This document shows, piece by piece, positions 34,327 to 43,700 of a stretch of 64,000 nucleotides of DNA (positions are counted from its first letter, which is position 1; every line of letters begins with the position of its first letter). Source of the DNA: Collimonas pratensis (GTDB taxonomy: Bacteria > Pseudomonadota > Gammaproteobacteria > Burkholderiales > Burkholderiaceae_D); the NCBI RefSeq assembly GCF_001584185.1, contig NZ_CP013234.1:3472001-3536000 (forward strand), given 5' to 3'. A model generated the notes under the pieces. That model saw only the letters and a program-made list of their open reading frames with translations. It was not told the DNA's origin and ran no database searches. A program made the translations under genes and the position numbers.

Positions 34327-34865
34327 TGCGCTGGCGCCTGCCCCTTTTTATTATCGCCGCGGTGATCACTTTGCTGTTCCTGAACGGCATCGTCTGGCGC
34401 CACGAACAGACTCTGGCCCAGGGCCACGCCGTGCTGCTGCCGTTACGTCCGGTTGATCCGCGCTCGCTGATGCAAGGCGATTACATGGCGCTCGACTACC
34501 AGCTGACGCAACAGCTCACGCACGACCTGATGGCCGCGCCGCCGGCCGCCGGGCAGGCGCTGGCGATAGTGCTCGGTACGGACAGCGACGGCGTCGCGCA
34601 GTTTCTTCGCATGGCCAAGCCGGGCGAGCAGCTGCAAGCCGGGGAAACCCTGGTACGCCTGAAATGGGAAGACAATGGCGCCCACCTGCCGAGCAACAGC
34701 TACTTCTTTGCCGAAGGAGAAGCGACCCGCTTCGCCCAGGCCCGCTACGCGATCTTCCGCGTGGCAAGCGATGGCACGGCGCTGCTGGCCGGGCTGGCGG
34801 ATGAACGGCATAATACGATTCCCGACCGCCTCCAAGCGCCGACAAGCGCGCACAGCAATCCATGA
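34323..34865 (+). CDS. GDYXXLXY domain protein, membrane-anchored
   Basis: A 180-residue protein with one N-terminal membrane anchor (about residues 8-24) and the diagnostic motif GDYMALDY at 52-59. The remaining beta-rich domain should face the periplasm. The family regularly occurs after DUF2157 and DUF4401 genes, as here, but its role is unknown. Overlaps of ATGA on both sides tie it to the operon. Confidence 0.85.
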   Translation: MMRWRLPLFIIAAVITLLFLNGIVWRHEQTLAQGHAVLLPLRPVDPRSLMQGDYMALDYQLTQQLTHDLMAAPPAAGQALAIVLGTDSDGVAQFLRMAKPGEQLQAGETLVRLKWEDNGAHLPSNSYFFAEGEATRFAQARYAIFRVASDGTALLAGLADERHNTIPDRLQAPTSAHSNP

Positions 34866-35458
34866 AATATTCCATCCCGAAGCGCCTGCTCCGATCAGTT
34901 TTGCTAATCCAGTTGACGCTGGTCTTTACGCCATATGCACAGGCAGAAGCAAGCCAGGCACCCGTTCGAAAGCCCGAATGGGCGCAAGCCGTCGACACCT
35001 CGGCCAATCTCTATCTGGTCGACAAAAATTTCTATCGCAGCGCCGCCCTGCAACCCAAGGATATCAAGACCCTCAACGCACTCGATGTCAAAACGGTGGT
35101 CAACCTGCGTTCATTCCACTCCGACGACGATTTGCTGAAAAATACCGGCATCAAGGCCGTGCATGTCGGCATCAACACCTGGGAGATCAACGACAAGAAT
35201 GTCATCGAGGCCTTGCGCGCGATACGCGCCGGCGCCAAGGAAGGCCCGGTCTTGCTGCATTGCTGGCACGGCGCCGACCGCACCGGCCTCGTCAGCGCCA
35301 TGTATCGCGTCGTATTCCAGGGCTGGAGCAAGCAGATGGCGCTGGAAGAGCTGACCGACGGCGGCTATGGCTATCACGCGCTCTGGAAAAACATTCCAAA
35401 ATATATGGCAACGGTGGACGTTGAAAAGATTCGCAGAGGCGTCAACAGCGAAAGCTAA
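34862..35458 (+). CDS. Exported dual-specificity/tyrosine phosphatase
   Basis: A 198-residue protein with an apparent signal peptide (about 1-28, PYAQA/EA). The phosphatase loop HCWHGADRT supplies the nucleophile Cys134 and Arg140 of the CX5R motif. RSAALQPKDIKTLNALDVKTVVNLR is the usual N-terminal part of DSP-like phosphatases. An exported phosphatase of this class may act on periplasmic phosphate esters or lipids rather than proteins. It begins in an ATGA overlap with the GDYXXLXY gene, so it is part of the same operon. Confidence 0.85.
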   Translation: MKYSIPKRLLRSVLLIQLTLVFTPYAQAEASQAPVRKPEWAQAVDTSANLYLVDKNFYRSAALQPKDIKTLNALDVKTVVNLRSFHSDDDLLKNTGIKAVHVGINTWEINDKNVIEALRAIRAGAKEGPVLLHCWHGADRTGLVSAMYRVVFQGWSKQMALEELTDGGYGYHALWKNIPKYMATVDVEKIRRGVNSES

Positions 35459-35478
35459 ATGCCGGATCTTGAATGACG

Positions 35479-35504
35479 GCCGGTGTAACAAGAACCGGCT
35501 TTCT
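35479..35504 (+). terminator. Possible terminator after the phosphatase gene
   Basis: GCCGGT (35479-35484) pairs with ACCGGC (35494-35499) and is followed by a short T-rich stretch. It sits between the convergent phosphatase and sensor-kinase genes. The stem is short, so the call is weak. Confidence 0.4.
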
Positions 35505-35522
35505 GCTGCTATAACCAGGGTA

Positions 35523-37607
35523 TCAAACGCGTTGCAACCCCAGTGAAAACACCACCCCATCCGTAACATTTTGCGCGGTAATGGTGCCACCCATCTTGGC
35601 CATATACGTCTTGGCGACAAACAGTCCCTGCCCGCGGTTGCCGTTGGCGCCGGCTTCCAGCTGGTCGGACACGCCGTACTCGAAAATCTTGTCGATCAGT
35701 TCTTCAGCGATATTCGGTCCGACATTATGGATGACGATGGTGGCCGCGGTTTCGGTGGTTTTCAGATCGATCGAAATCATGGAACCGGGCAGACGGCAGC
35801 GATCGGCATTGCGCAGGACGTGCGTGACCACGTCTTCCAGCGAATAATCGTCGGCCCTCACCATCACGCCTTCCGGGCCACCGGAAAACCTGACGTCGGC
35901 GATACCGACCAGCGGCGCGTTGTGGGCGACGTTGCCGAGAAAGATGCCGATGTCGATGGCTGTCACCTGCAGCACCGTGGACTGAAACGCCTCGCTGGGA
36001 GAGGCGCTGCCGTACAGCACCCGGATGGCCTGCTGCATGCGGTTGATGTAACGGCTGCTCTGGCTTTCGGCGGCGCCGTGCAGCGCCATCAGCGATTGCA
36101 GCGGCGACATGATTTCATGGCCCACCGCATGCCACATTTCCTTTTCCTGCTCGGCGCGGATTTCCTCGCGCTCCAGGTCTTCCTTGACGCGCCTGAGCAG
36201 GTCATGCAGGCAGCTTGCCAGCACCCCGAGCTCATCGGCGCCGCGCAAATCGCTCAGGTTGAACTGGTCGAGGCCACCCGAACCCTTGACGATCTTCGAT
36301 ACCTTGGCTGCGCGCCGGGTCAGCAAGGTGATGCGGCGGATGATGCCGATCTCGATGATCAGCCAGGCGACGAACAGCGCCAGCAGCATGGCGCCGACAA
36401 ACCACGAAACGCGCGCAGCCACCACGCCCAGGCTGCGGTTGACGCTGCGCTCGTCGCCGCTCAGGCTGACGTCATAAATGCCGCTCGAAGTCACGACCGA
36501 TTCCCGGCTTTCGTTCGGCGGCCCGATTTCATCCACCGGCAGGCGCCGCACCAGCCGGCTTAACAGGCGCGAGCTGTCGTCCGGATGATCTTCGGCTCCA
36601 GTCAGGTTGACCAGGTCGGCGCCGTCTGCCGCGCCGCGCTTCCTGATGCGTAAGCTTTCGCCCGGCAACAGCAGCGACGCCAGGTCGCCCACGGCAAACG
36701 CTCGCGCCGCAACTGCGCTTTGGCTGTCGAACAGCAGCGGCCCGTCGCCTGGGGGCAGGACTTCAATGCGTACCTGGATATTGTCGAGGTCAGCCGGCGG
36801 CCAGACAGGATTTTTTTTCTGGAACAATTCATCCTGCAAGACGGCCACCGGCAGCCGCAGCGAGAAAAACGCACTGCGCGGGCAATCAGCGGTGGCAGCG
36901 GCGCCGCCATCGTCCTGGCCGGGCTTGCTGCACAAGGTGTTTTGCCATATCCAGCCGCGGAAATCCTTGACCGGGCGCGATTCCACATGGCCGCTATCGT
37001 CAGCGGCGAACCCGGTCAGGCGGCCATGCGCGCCACGCGTTTGCACCGCGTTCGGATCACCGTTCTTTTCAAACGGTGCAATCCAGCGATAGGTCTGCCC
37101 GCGCAGGGTCACCGTCACCCGCACGCGATGCGCATCGCCGATATCCAGCTCGCCGCGCTGGTGCGGCACCAGTTCATCGCTGACGAAACTGCCGGCAACA
37201 TAAATGAAGCCGCCGGCCCAGGGATTGTTGCCGACCGCCACGCACAGCGCACCGTTGTCGCCATACTGCACCAGGCAGCCGGACATGGTGATGGCCTGCC
37301 GAACCTTGTTCTGGTCGTCGAAATCGAGCGAGGGAAACGGCAGCAATACCGGGTGCAACGCAGCCGCGCCACCATTATCGACGCGCGGATTCAACAGCGC
37401 CAGCTGCCCTGCCGGATGGCGCAAGGTGGCCAGGATCTGGTCGCCTGTCTTGCGGAAGCTGGCCTGGTAATTTTTGTAGCTCAGCTGCTTTTCCTGCTGC
37501 AGCACATACAGCGCCATCGCCACGGTGGCCACCGCCAGCAGCAGGAAGGCGCCGCGGAACAGGATGCGCAAGCGGTATTGGGCGAGATTCGGAAAACGGA
37601 TCTTCAT
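35523..37607 (-). CDS. Sensor histidine kinase
   Basis: A 694-residue membrane kinase: TM1 at about 13-35, a periplasmic domain of about 360 residues, and TM2 near FVGAMLLALFVAWLIIEIG. A HAMP-like linker follows, then the dimerisation/phosphoacceptor helix with His497 in AVGHEIMSPLQ. The C-terminal ATPase domain has the N-box-like VVTHVLRNADR and G-box GNRGQGLFVAK. The large sensory domain has no recognisable motif. It phosphorylates the response regulator encoded 34 bp upstream on the same strand. The divergent SPFH operon is a plausible target. Confidence 0.88.
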   Translation of the reverse strand: MKIRFPNLAQYRLRILFRGAFLLLAVATVAMALYVLQQEKQLSYKNYQASFRKTGDQILATLRHPAGQLALLNPRVDNGGAAALHPVLLPFPSLDFDDQNKVRQAITMSGCLVQYGDNGALCVAVGNNPWAGGFIYVAGSFVSDELVPHQRGELDIGDAHRVRVTVTLRGQTYRWIAPFEKNGDPNAVQTRGAHGRLTGFAADDSGHVESRPVKDFRGWIWQNTLCSKPGQDDGGAAATADCPRSAFFSLRLPVAVLQDELFQKKNPVWPPADLDNIQVRIEVLPPGDGPLLFDSQSAVAARAFAVGDLASLLLPGESLRIRKRGAADGADLVNLTGAEDHPDDSSRLLSRLVRRLPVDEIGPPNESRESVVTSSGIYDVSLSGDERSVNRSLGVVAARVSWFVGAMLLALFVAWLIIEIGIIRRITLLTRRAAKVSKIVKGSGGLDQFNLSDLRGADELGVLASCLHDLLRRVKEDLEREEIRAEQEKEMWHAVGHEIMSPLQSLMALHGAAESQSSRYINRMQQAIRVLYGSASPSEAFQSTVLQVTAIDIGIFLGNVAHNAPLVGIADVRFSGGPEGVMVRADDYSLEDVVTHVLRNADRCRLPGSMISIDLKTTETAATIVIHNVGPNIAEELIDKIFEYGVSDQLEAGANGNRGQGLFVAKTYMAKMGGTITAQNVTDGVVFSLGLQRV

Positions 37608-37641
37608 GGGCAGTCATTCCCGCGGTTGCAGTGGCCGCGCA

Positions 37642-38358
37642 TCAGTTTTCCTGGTCAACCCAGCGGAAACCGCGCATCGGGATATTTTCAATACAGGCAA
37701 ATTCCGGATCGACCTCGCGAAACGCATCGCGGATGGTGCTGACGTGCTTGCGGATATTGTCGCGGTTGCGGCCGCTCTTGACTACCTGGAACAGCTGCTC
37801 GTAGGTCACCACCTGGCCGCGATGCTCGTACAGCGCCGCCAGCAGGCGCTGCGCCGTCAACGGCAGGTTGATGCGCTGTGCGCGCCAGATCGGCGTCTTC
37901 TGCCGCAGCGGGTCGATCGACAGTTCATTGCCGCTGGCCGCGGGCAGCGCCTCCTTGGCGTTGTTGCGCTCCCTGGCGGCGCGCAGGATTTCCAGGAAGG
38001 TATCGATGAAATCGGCTTCCTCGAAGGTCGCCTTTTGCAGGTAATCCCAGGCGTCCAGCGCCTTCATGATGCTGCGGTAGATGGTGGCCGGCATGGCCGA
38101 CACTACCAGCACCGGCGTCGCCTGGCCCTTGTTGATGGCATTGATGATGGCGACGCCGGCGTGGCGCTCGCGTCCCAGCTCGATATCGAGCACCACCACG
38201 TCATAGTTTTCACGCGCCAGCGCCGCTTCGGCATCGTCGCGCGTATGCCACTGGTCGACCTGGATGCCGGGCTTGGCCGCTTCGATCCAGCCCTTGAGCT
38301 GATTGCTGGTCGGGATGTCGTCTTCGATTACCGCTACTTTTAGTGCCTGCTTAGTCAT
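37642..38358 (-). CDS. Two-component response regulator
   Basis: A 238-residue regulator. The receiver domain has the acidic pocket EDD (12-14) and the phosphoacceptor Asp58 in VVVLDIELG. The C-terminal domain (RLLAALYEHRGQVVTYEQLFQVV ... RDNIRKHVSTIRDAF) is a winged helix of the OmpR type. The gene precedes the sensor kinase by 34 bp and is divergent from the SPFH operon. An inverted repeat at 38482-38499 in the shared promoter region could be its binding site. Confidence 0.88.
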   Translation of the reverse strand: MTKQALKVAVIEDDIPTSNQLKGWIEAAKPGIQVDQWHTRDDAEAALARENYDVVVLDIELGRERHAGVAIINAINKGQATPVLVVSAMPATIYRSIMKALDAWDYLQKATFEEADFIDTFLEILRAARERNNAKEALPAASGNELSIDPLRQKTPIWRAQRINLPLTAQRLLAALYEHRGQVVTYEQLFQVVKSGRNRDNIRKHVSTIRDAFREVDPEFACIENIPMRGFRWVDQEN

Positions 38359-38481
38359 TTTTTCTCCGCTGCTTCCATCATCGATGACGCCCTTTCGCTC
38401 CCCCGTACGGGGAGGCTATCCGCCGGCAGGCCCGGGCACATGAAAGTATCCACGCTTTCCCACGAAAAGTCTGCGCCGCGC

Positions 38482-38499
38482 TGTGAGTATTTCTTCACA
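38482..38499. promoter_or_regulatory. Inverted repeat in the divergent promoter region
   Basis: TGTGA (38482-38486) and TCACA (38495-38499) form an inverted repeat with an eight-base spacer, two bases longer than a CRP site. It lies in the 299 bp gap between the response regulator and the SPFH gene, and may be a site for the response regulator. The rest of the gap holds no gene. Confidence 0.4.
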
Positions 38500-38657
38500 C
38501 GGCTTACCGGATTGCGACGTCGCGGAGCATTCACCGCTGCCGGATAACGCGACTGCCCCTGCCTGCCCATTGTTGCTTCCGCCACCCCGAGCGCAAGATT
38601 CTTCCCAGGGAAACGCAATCCATGCCGCTCCCGATCACATCAAACAGGGGATATATC

Positions 38658-39917
38658 ATGTCTGAACGGCTCGAATCACTGGCGCAGGGCTTGCTAGCGC
38701 TGCTCACTACCACCGTCAACGCTACCGGCACTGCGCTGGCCGGCCTGGGCCGCGCCCTGCGGCGCGCCTGGATGCTGGTGCTGGCGCTCATCCTGATCGG
38801 CGGCAGCGGCTATGAACTGGTCACCCACCCGCCGTTCAGGACGCTGGAACCGGGCGAAGTCGGCATCCGCTCCAACAAGCTGACCGGCGGCATCACTGAG
38901 GTCAGAGACGGCCTGGTGGTGGTTATCCCCGGCCTGCATGAATTGCGGCGCTACTCCTTGCTCGACCAGGTGTATCGGCCGGTGCGCAGCAGCAAGGCAA
39001 ACGGCGAAGCCCCCTTCCAGTCGATTGAAGGCTTGTCGCTCGGCGTGGACCTGACCATACGCTACGCCATCGACCCCGCCAGGCTGGTCGGCATCGCCAA
39101 GGAGCTGCCGGCCGATATCAACGGTGAAATCGTCGAGCCGATGGTGCAAGGCGTGATCTACAAGTCCTTCACCCGCTATTCGGTGCGCGACATCTTTTCC
39201 ACCAAGCGCGGCGAGATCCAGAAGGAAATCGAAAACGAATTGAAACCGAAGCTGGCGGCCGACGGCATCATCCTGCGCGGCGTCCAGATGGGCCAGGTCG
39301 ACCTGCCGCCGGAATACCGCCAGGGCATGGAAAAGCTGCTGGCCGAGGAGCTGGAAAGCGAAAAAATGAAATACACACTGGAATTGAAGAGCAAGCAAGT
39401 GCAGCAGACCGAGCTGGAAGCCGAAGCCGACAAGGTCAAACGCGAAAAATCGGCGGAAGCGGCCGGCAACGAACAAATCATCGCCGCCAAGGCCCAGGAA
39501 GAAGCCATGAAACATGTATTGCCGTTCAAGCAAAAGCAGATCGAGCAGCGCCAGTATGAAGCCGAGGCAGAAAAGGTTTCGCGCATCAAGACCGCGGAAG
39601 GCAGCGCAGAAGCGCGCCGCATCGAAGCCTCGGGTGAAGCCGATTCACGCCACAAGCTGGCCGATGTCGAAGCCTATCGCCTGGAAACCATCGGCAAGGT
39701 CACCAGCGCCCAGCTGGAACGCGACGGCGCGCTGATCTCGAAGAACCCCTTGCTGATCCAGAAAACCATGGCCGACAAGCTGTCCGACAAGATCTCGGTG
39801 ATCATCGCCGCGCCCCCAGCCAACGGCGGCTTCATCGGCTCAGCCCTGCTCGGCGGCGGCCAAACAGTCGCTTCCCAAACCCAGCAAGCTAACGCTGCTC
39901 AGGAGACACAACAATGA
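38658..39917 (+). CDS. SPFH/prohibitin-family membrane protein
   Basis: A 419-residue protein with one membrane anchor (about residues 37-53) and an SPFH domain after it ([20 protein letters not shown] ... [17 protein letters not shown] ... RSVRDIF-like [15 protein letters not shown]). A long charged coiled-coil rich in Glu/Lys/Ala runs from about 230 to 350 ([21 protein letters not shown]). Such proteins form oligomeric scaffolds at the membrane. The Gln/Ala-rich tail is disordered. AGGGG lies upstream of the ATG at 38658. The stop overlaps the next start by ATGA, so the SH3-like protein is made with it. Confidence 0.87.
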   Translation: MSERLESLAQGLLALLTTTVNATGTALAGLGRALRRAWMLVLALILIGGSGYELVTHPPFRTLEPGEVGIRSNKLTGGITEVRDGLVVVIPGLHELRRYSLLDQVYRPVRSSKANGEAPFQSIEGLSLGVDLTIRYAIDPARLVGIAKELPADINGEIVEPMVQGVIYKSFTRYSVRDIFSTKRGEIQKEIENELKPKLAADGIILRGVQMGQVDLPPEYRQGMEKLLAEELESEKMKYTLELKSKQVQQTELEAEADKVKREKSAEAAGNEQIIAAKAQEEAMKHVLPFKQKQIEQRQYEAEAEKVSRIKTAEGSAEARRIEASGEADSRHKLADVEAYRLETIGKVTSAQLERDGALISKNPLLIQKTMADKLSDKISVIIAAPPANGGFIGSALLGGGQTVASQTQQANAAQETQQ

Positions 39918-41323
39918 TGCTCGCCGCCCTGGCCCTGGTCGCCATCGTCACCCAGGATAGCGCCGCCCTGCGCGCCGCGCCACGCGAATCAGCCCAGCAG
40001 CAAGCCGTGCTGTGGCAAGGCGACAGCCTGGAAGTGCGCGGCGAGAAGATGGACTACCTGCAGGTCTACGATCACCGGCGCGAACGCGGCGGCTATATCC
40101 GCGCCTCGCAAGTACGGCCCCAGTCGCTGGAAGCGAAAGACGCGCCCGACCTGCTGGCAGTGGTGCGCTTCCTGCGCGACACGCCGGGAGCCGAAGCGCT
40201 CGGCATCAGCTACGCCGCGGCCTACCTGAAAGCAGCGCCGGCCGAAGCGATCGGCCCAGAACCTTTCGATGCGCTGGGCACCATGGCAGACCGCCTGGCG
40301 CGCCGCGCCTCCGCCAAACGGGGCAAGGCTGACGACACGGTATTGTCGGCGCACCTGGAAGTGGCGTCCAGCTATGGCATAGGCATGCAGGGTTTCGAGC
40401 GCGACGGCCGCATCCAGCTGTGCTACAACGGCGAAGCCTTCCGCCGCGTACTGGCCATGAAATCGAACGACGGCCAGCGCGCCCGCGCCGCCCTGGCGCT
40501 GACCCGGCCCGAATGCGTAGACCCCAGCATCACGCCCACCGAGCGCAACAGCCTTGACGCCTGGCGCGCCGACATTCTCGACCGCGTGCAGCTGACCGAG
40601 TTGCCCGAATATGAAAAGAACCGCCTGCACCTGCGCCGCGCCGGCGTCTGGGCCAGCATCGCCTTCGAGCGCGCCAGGTTGCGCCAGCCCGCCCAGGACG
40701 CTGCCAACCGCGCCTTGCAGGAACTGGCCGCCGTCAACCAGACAGAAATTGCCGAGCCGGACGCGGCCGCCTATACCGATGCCGCCGTGCGCGTCGCCGC
40801 CTCGCGCTGGGCAGCGGAACCCGAACCAGTCACCACCAGCGGCGGCCTGGCAATCCTCACCACGCCGGGTGAAAGCGGGGAAACCTGCGTCACGCTGGTA
40901 GACGCCAAGCACGATCAAAAAAATCCGCTCTTCAAACGCTGCACCTACGGCCTGGTCTGGAAGGCCTCAGTCAGCGTCAATGCCCAGCAGACCGCGCTGG
41001 CGCTCGCCGTGCAGCCGCTCGATTCATGGCGCGAATTGTGGGTATTCCATCAAGGAGACAAAGGCTGGACTGTCGACATCTTGCCGCCGGCCGCCAACGC
41101 CCCCGATGTCGGCTACCTGGAATTCGCCGGCTGGGTGCCGGGCAGCGCGAAGATGCTGGCGGTGCGCGAGGCACGCGTCGACGGGCGCTTCAAACGCAGC
41201 TTTGAAGTGCTGCGGATGGATACCATGGATGTCGAGAAACAGGCCGACAGCCCGCGCTCGCTGAGCTTGTTTTACAAGTGGCAGGATCCGGCCTGGAAAC
41301 GTGGCACTTTGAGTTTGCGGTAA
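39914..41323 (+). CDS. Exported protein with N-terminal SH3-like domain, unknown
   Basis: A 469-residue protein with a short hydrophobic start, [20 protein letters not shown], likely a signal or the first strand of the domain. A bacterial SH3-like domain follows ([14 protein letters not shown] ... [18 protein letters not shown] ... [12 protein letters not shown], about 15-70). The remainder is helical, then beta-rich with paired cysteines near 340-360 ([13 protein letters not shown] ... FKRCTYG). I do not recognise the large part. Its start is coupled to the SPFH gene, suggesting a partner at the membrane or in the periplasm. Confidence 0.7.
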   Translation: MMLAALALVAIVTQDSAALRAAPRESAQQQAVLWQGDSLEVRGEKMDYLQVYDHRRERGGYIRASQVRPQSLEAKDAPDLLAVVRFLRDTPGAEALGISYAAAYLKAAPAEAIGPEPFDALGTMADRLARRASAKRGKADDTVLSAHLEVASSYGIGMQGFERDGRIQLCYNGEAFRRVLAMKSNDGQRARAALALTRPECVDPSITPTERNSLDAWRADILDRVQLTELPEYEKNRLHLRRAGVWASIAFERARLRQPAQDAANRALQELAAVNQTEIAEPDAAAYTDAAVRVAASRWAAEPEPVTTSGGLAILTTPGESGETCVTLVDAKHDQKNPLFKRCTYGLVWKASVSVNAQQTALALAVQPLDSWRELWVFHQGDKGWTVDILPPAANAPDVGYLEFAGWVPGSAKMLAVREARVDGRFKRSFEVLRMDTMDVEKQADSPRSLSLFYKWQDPAWKRGTLSLR

Positions 41324-41333
41324 TATCATACCT

Positions 41334-41356
41334 AATCCAGTCAAATTGACTGGATT
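41334..41356. promoter_or_regulatory. Perfect 23-bp palindrome upstream of RKIP-like gene
   Basis: AATCCAGTCAA (41334-41344), a central A, and TTGACTGGATT (41346-41356) form a perfect palindrome. It lies 10 bp after the stop of the SH3-like gene and about 50 bp upstream of a TATAAT hexamer. The one-base centre suggests a protein-binding site rather than an RNA hairpin. Confidence 0.7.
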
Positions 41357-41404
41357 GATCGCAATTATGATTGGATTGGTTATTTTTGCCCGGCAGCTGT
41401 CGAC

Positions 41405-41410
41405 TATAAT
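41405..41410 (+). promoter_or_regulatory. Consensus -10 element for the RKIP-like gene
   Basis: TATAAT matches the sigma-70 -10 consensus and lies 41 bp upstream of the ATG at 41452. The -35 position holds a T-rich sequence (about 41382-41387), not a good hexamer, which fits activator dependence. Confidence 0.5.
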
Positions 41411-41451
41411 TTTTATCTCTTCCCTCCCCATTGATAGCGAGCCATTCAGCC

Positions 41452-42084
41452 ATGAAATTGACCAGCCAGAGCTTTTCCGACAACGCCGCCATTCCCGGCG
41501 AGTTCGCCTTCGCGGTAATCGATCCCGCAACCCACATCGCGCTTTCCAGCAACCGCAATCCCCATCTGGCCTGGAGCGAGGCGCCCGCCGGCACGCAATC
41601 GTTCGCCTTGATCTGCCACGACCCTGACGTACCGAGCAGTGGCGAGGACGTTAACCAGGAAGGCCGGGAAATTCCCTCGTCGCTGCCGCGGGTCGACTTC
41701 TTCCACTGGCTCTTGCTGGACATTCCTGCCGCAGCGCGTGAAATCGCCGCCGGCAGCCACAGCGATGGCGTGGTGCCAGGCGGTAAAGCCGGCCCGGCGG
41801 CGCCCGATGGCTGGCGTCATGGTCTTAACAACTATACTGACTGGTTTGCCGGCGACGAGCAAATGAGAGGCGACTATCACGGCTATGATGGCCCGTGCCC
41901 GCCGTGGAACGATACGCTGATACATCATTATGTTTTCACGCTGTATGCACTCGACCTGCCTAGCATCAGCGTCAACGCCCCCATCAACGGCGCCAAGCTG
42001 CGCGCCGCACTCGCTGGTCACGTGCTGGCAGAAGCCAGTCTTACCGGAACCTATACGCTTAACCCGCATTTGCAAAAAAAGTGA
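41452..42084 (+). CDS. YbhB/YbcL family Raf kinase inhibitor-like protein
   Basis: A 210-residue PEBP-fold protein. Family landmarks are LAWSEAPAGTQSFALICHDPDVP, HWLLLDIP and the GYDGPCPPWNDTLIHHYVFTLYALD motif. Bacterial members bind small anions or phospholipid-like ligands; no enzymatic reaction is established. It lacks a signal peptide. A palindrome and a -10 element upstream suggest a separate, regulated transcript. It is 15 bp from the AraC gene and may be co-transcribed. Confidence 0.88.
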   Translation: MKLTSQSFSDNAAIPGEFAFAVIDPATHIALSSNRNPHLAWSEAPAGTQSFALICHDPDVPSSGEDVNQEGREIPSSLPRVDFFHWLLLDIPAAAREIAAGSHSDGVVPGGKAGPAAPDGWRHGLNNYTDWFAGDEQMRGDYHGYDGPCPPWNDTLIHHYVFTLYALDLPSISVNAPINGAKLRAALAGHVLAEASLTGTYTLNPHLQKK

Positions 42085-42099
42085 GATATTTGCCGGCAT

Positions 42100-42984
42100 A
42101 TGAAAGCAATCGCAAGCGACGCGTCGCTATCCAGCCTGCCAAGCCCGCTTGAGCGCGCCGGAGCGGCCATGTGGCAGCTGCCATCGGGCGCGCTGGTCGC
42201 TCGCCGCGGGCTGTGCACGCTGGCCCAGCCGTGCCTGCGCCGGCCGCAGCATGCGCGCGGCTTCCGTTTTTTTGACGCCACTTTGCTGTTGGTGGTTTCG
42301 GGCCGGATGACGCTCGACAATGGCGAAGTTGTGCTGGCATTGCAGGATCCCTTGACACTCACTGCGATGGCGCAAAACGCCTGCGCAGACGTCGAGAAAA
42401 TCCCTGGCGGCGGCGACCAGACATTTCGATCCGTGTTCCTGGCATTCGCCCCGGAAGTGATCCTTGAATTCCACCGGCACCATGAGAACGACATGCCGCC
42501 GTCGTCGGCGGTCGCGCACGGCTGCCAGATGGCTCTCGATAGCGATCTTGCCGATACGCTGGATCATTGCCTGCGCGGCATGTATTCGGCGCAACTCAGT
42601 GAACGCGAACAAATGCATCGCCTGGTCGGCCTGCTGCTTGCCCTGGCTGAGCGTGGCTGCCGTTTCTCCCGCCCTTCGAGCCAGCGTATCAGCGATCGCC
42701 TGAAAAATCTGCTCGCCGACGCACCGGCAGATCCATGGACCACCGCAAAGGCCGGTCGCGAACTGGCCATGAGCGAAGCCACGCTTAGGCGACGGCTGGC
42801 TGCCGAAAATGTACGCTTCGAAACCCTGCTGCTGGATATTCGCATGCATCACGCGATGACGCTCCTGCAGACCACCGGCTGGGGCGTCCAGCAGATTGCC
42901 GAGGCCTGCGGATATCGCGCCAGCTCGCGATTCTCCCTCCGTTTTCGAGAGCGTTTCGGCTGTTCGCCGTCGCAGGTGCGGTGA
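42100..42984 (+). CDS. AraC family transcriptional regulator
   Basis: A 294-residue regulator with an effector-binding N-terminal half (WQLPSGALVARRGLCTLAQ) and a C-terminal double helix-turn-helix (AGRELAMSEATLRRRLAAENVRFE ... QIAEACGYRASSRFSLRFRERFG). It lies between the RKIP-like and flavin reductase genes on the same strand and may control either. The ligand is unknown. Confidence 0.85.
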   Translation: MKAIASDASLSSLPSPLERAGAAMWQLPSGALVARRGLCTLAQPCLRRPQHARGFRFFDATLLLVVSGRMTLDNGEVVLALQDPLTLTAMAQNACADVEKIPGGGDQTFRSVFLAFAPEVILEFHRHHENDMPPSSAVAHGCQMALDSDLADTLDHCLRGMYSAQLSEREQMHRLVGLLLALAERGCRFSRPSSQRISDRLKNLLADAPADPWTTAKAGRELAMSEATLRRRLAAENVRFETLLLDIRMHHAMTLLQTTGWGVQQIAEACGYRASSRFSLRFRERFGCSPSQVR

Positions 42985-43033
42985 TTTTGCATCGCTCCCC
43001 ATTGCATCAAATTGATTGAAGGTGGAGTTTCAC

Positions 43034-43660
43034 ATGATCGAAGACAAACATTTCTACGAGCCGGCCAAAGGACATGGTCTGGCGCATGACCCCTTCAACG
43101 CCATTGTCGGCCCGCGTCCGATCGGCTGGATCGCGTCGCATGCGGCCAACGGCGTGCTGAACCTGGCACCCTACAGTTTTTTCAACGCCTTCAACTACAC
43201 TCCCCCCATCATCGGTTTTGCCAGCGTCGGCCGTAAGGACAGCTTGACCAATATTGAGCAAACCGGTGAATTCGTCTGGAACCTGGCGACGCGGCCCTTG
43301 GCAGAGACCATGAATCTCAGTTCAGCGGCGCCGCCGCCCGACACAGACGAGTTCAGGCTGGCCGGCCTGACGCCCGTGCCAGGACGTATCGTCAAAGTGC
43401 CGCGTGTGGCGGAAAGTCCGGTTGCGTTCGAGTGCCGCTGCAGCCAGATACTGCAATTGACGAGCGCCGCCGGCGCCAAAGTTGACACCTGGCTGGTGCT
43501 GGGCGAGGTGGTCGGCGTACACATCGACCAGGCGCTGCTGAAAAACGGCAGTTACGATACGGCGGCTGCCCATCCGATCCTGCGCGGCGGCGGACCGGCG
43601 GACTATTTTGAAGTGATGGCGGAGTCCTTGTTTCATATGCGACGTCCGTCATATCCTTGA
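43034..43660 (+). CDS. Flavin reductase family protein
   Basis: A 208-residue split-barrel flavin reductase-like protein. DPFNAIVGPRPIGWIASH and NLAPYSFFNAFNYTPPIIGFAS are the usual N-terminal signatures, followed by QTGEFVWNLATRPLAETMN. It should bind FMN. GGTGGAG lies six bases before the ATG at 43034; a TTG at 43016 is less likely. It follows the AraC gene by 49 bp. No partner monooxygenase is next to it. Confidence 0.85.
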   Translation: MIEDKHFYEPAKGHGLAHDPFNAIVGPRPIGWIASHAANGVLNLAPYSFFNAFNYTPPIIGFASVGRKDSLTNIEQTGEFVWNLATRPLAETMNLSSAAPPPDTDEFRLAGLTPVPGRIVKVPRVAESPVAFECRCSQILQLTSAAGAKVDTWLVLGEVVGVHIDQALLKNGSYDTAAAHPILRGGGPADYFEVMAESLFHMRRPSYP

Positions 43661-43700
43661 TATCACTGCACTGAACGGGATGAAACCGCTGCGCTGATCG

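Noticed and set aside
38482..38499. CRP-binding site
   Set aside because: The TGTGA/TCACA arms are separated by eight bases, not six, so a standard CRP site is not supported. It is listed only as an inverted repeat.
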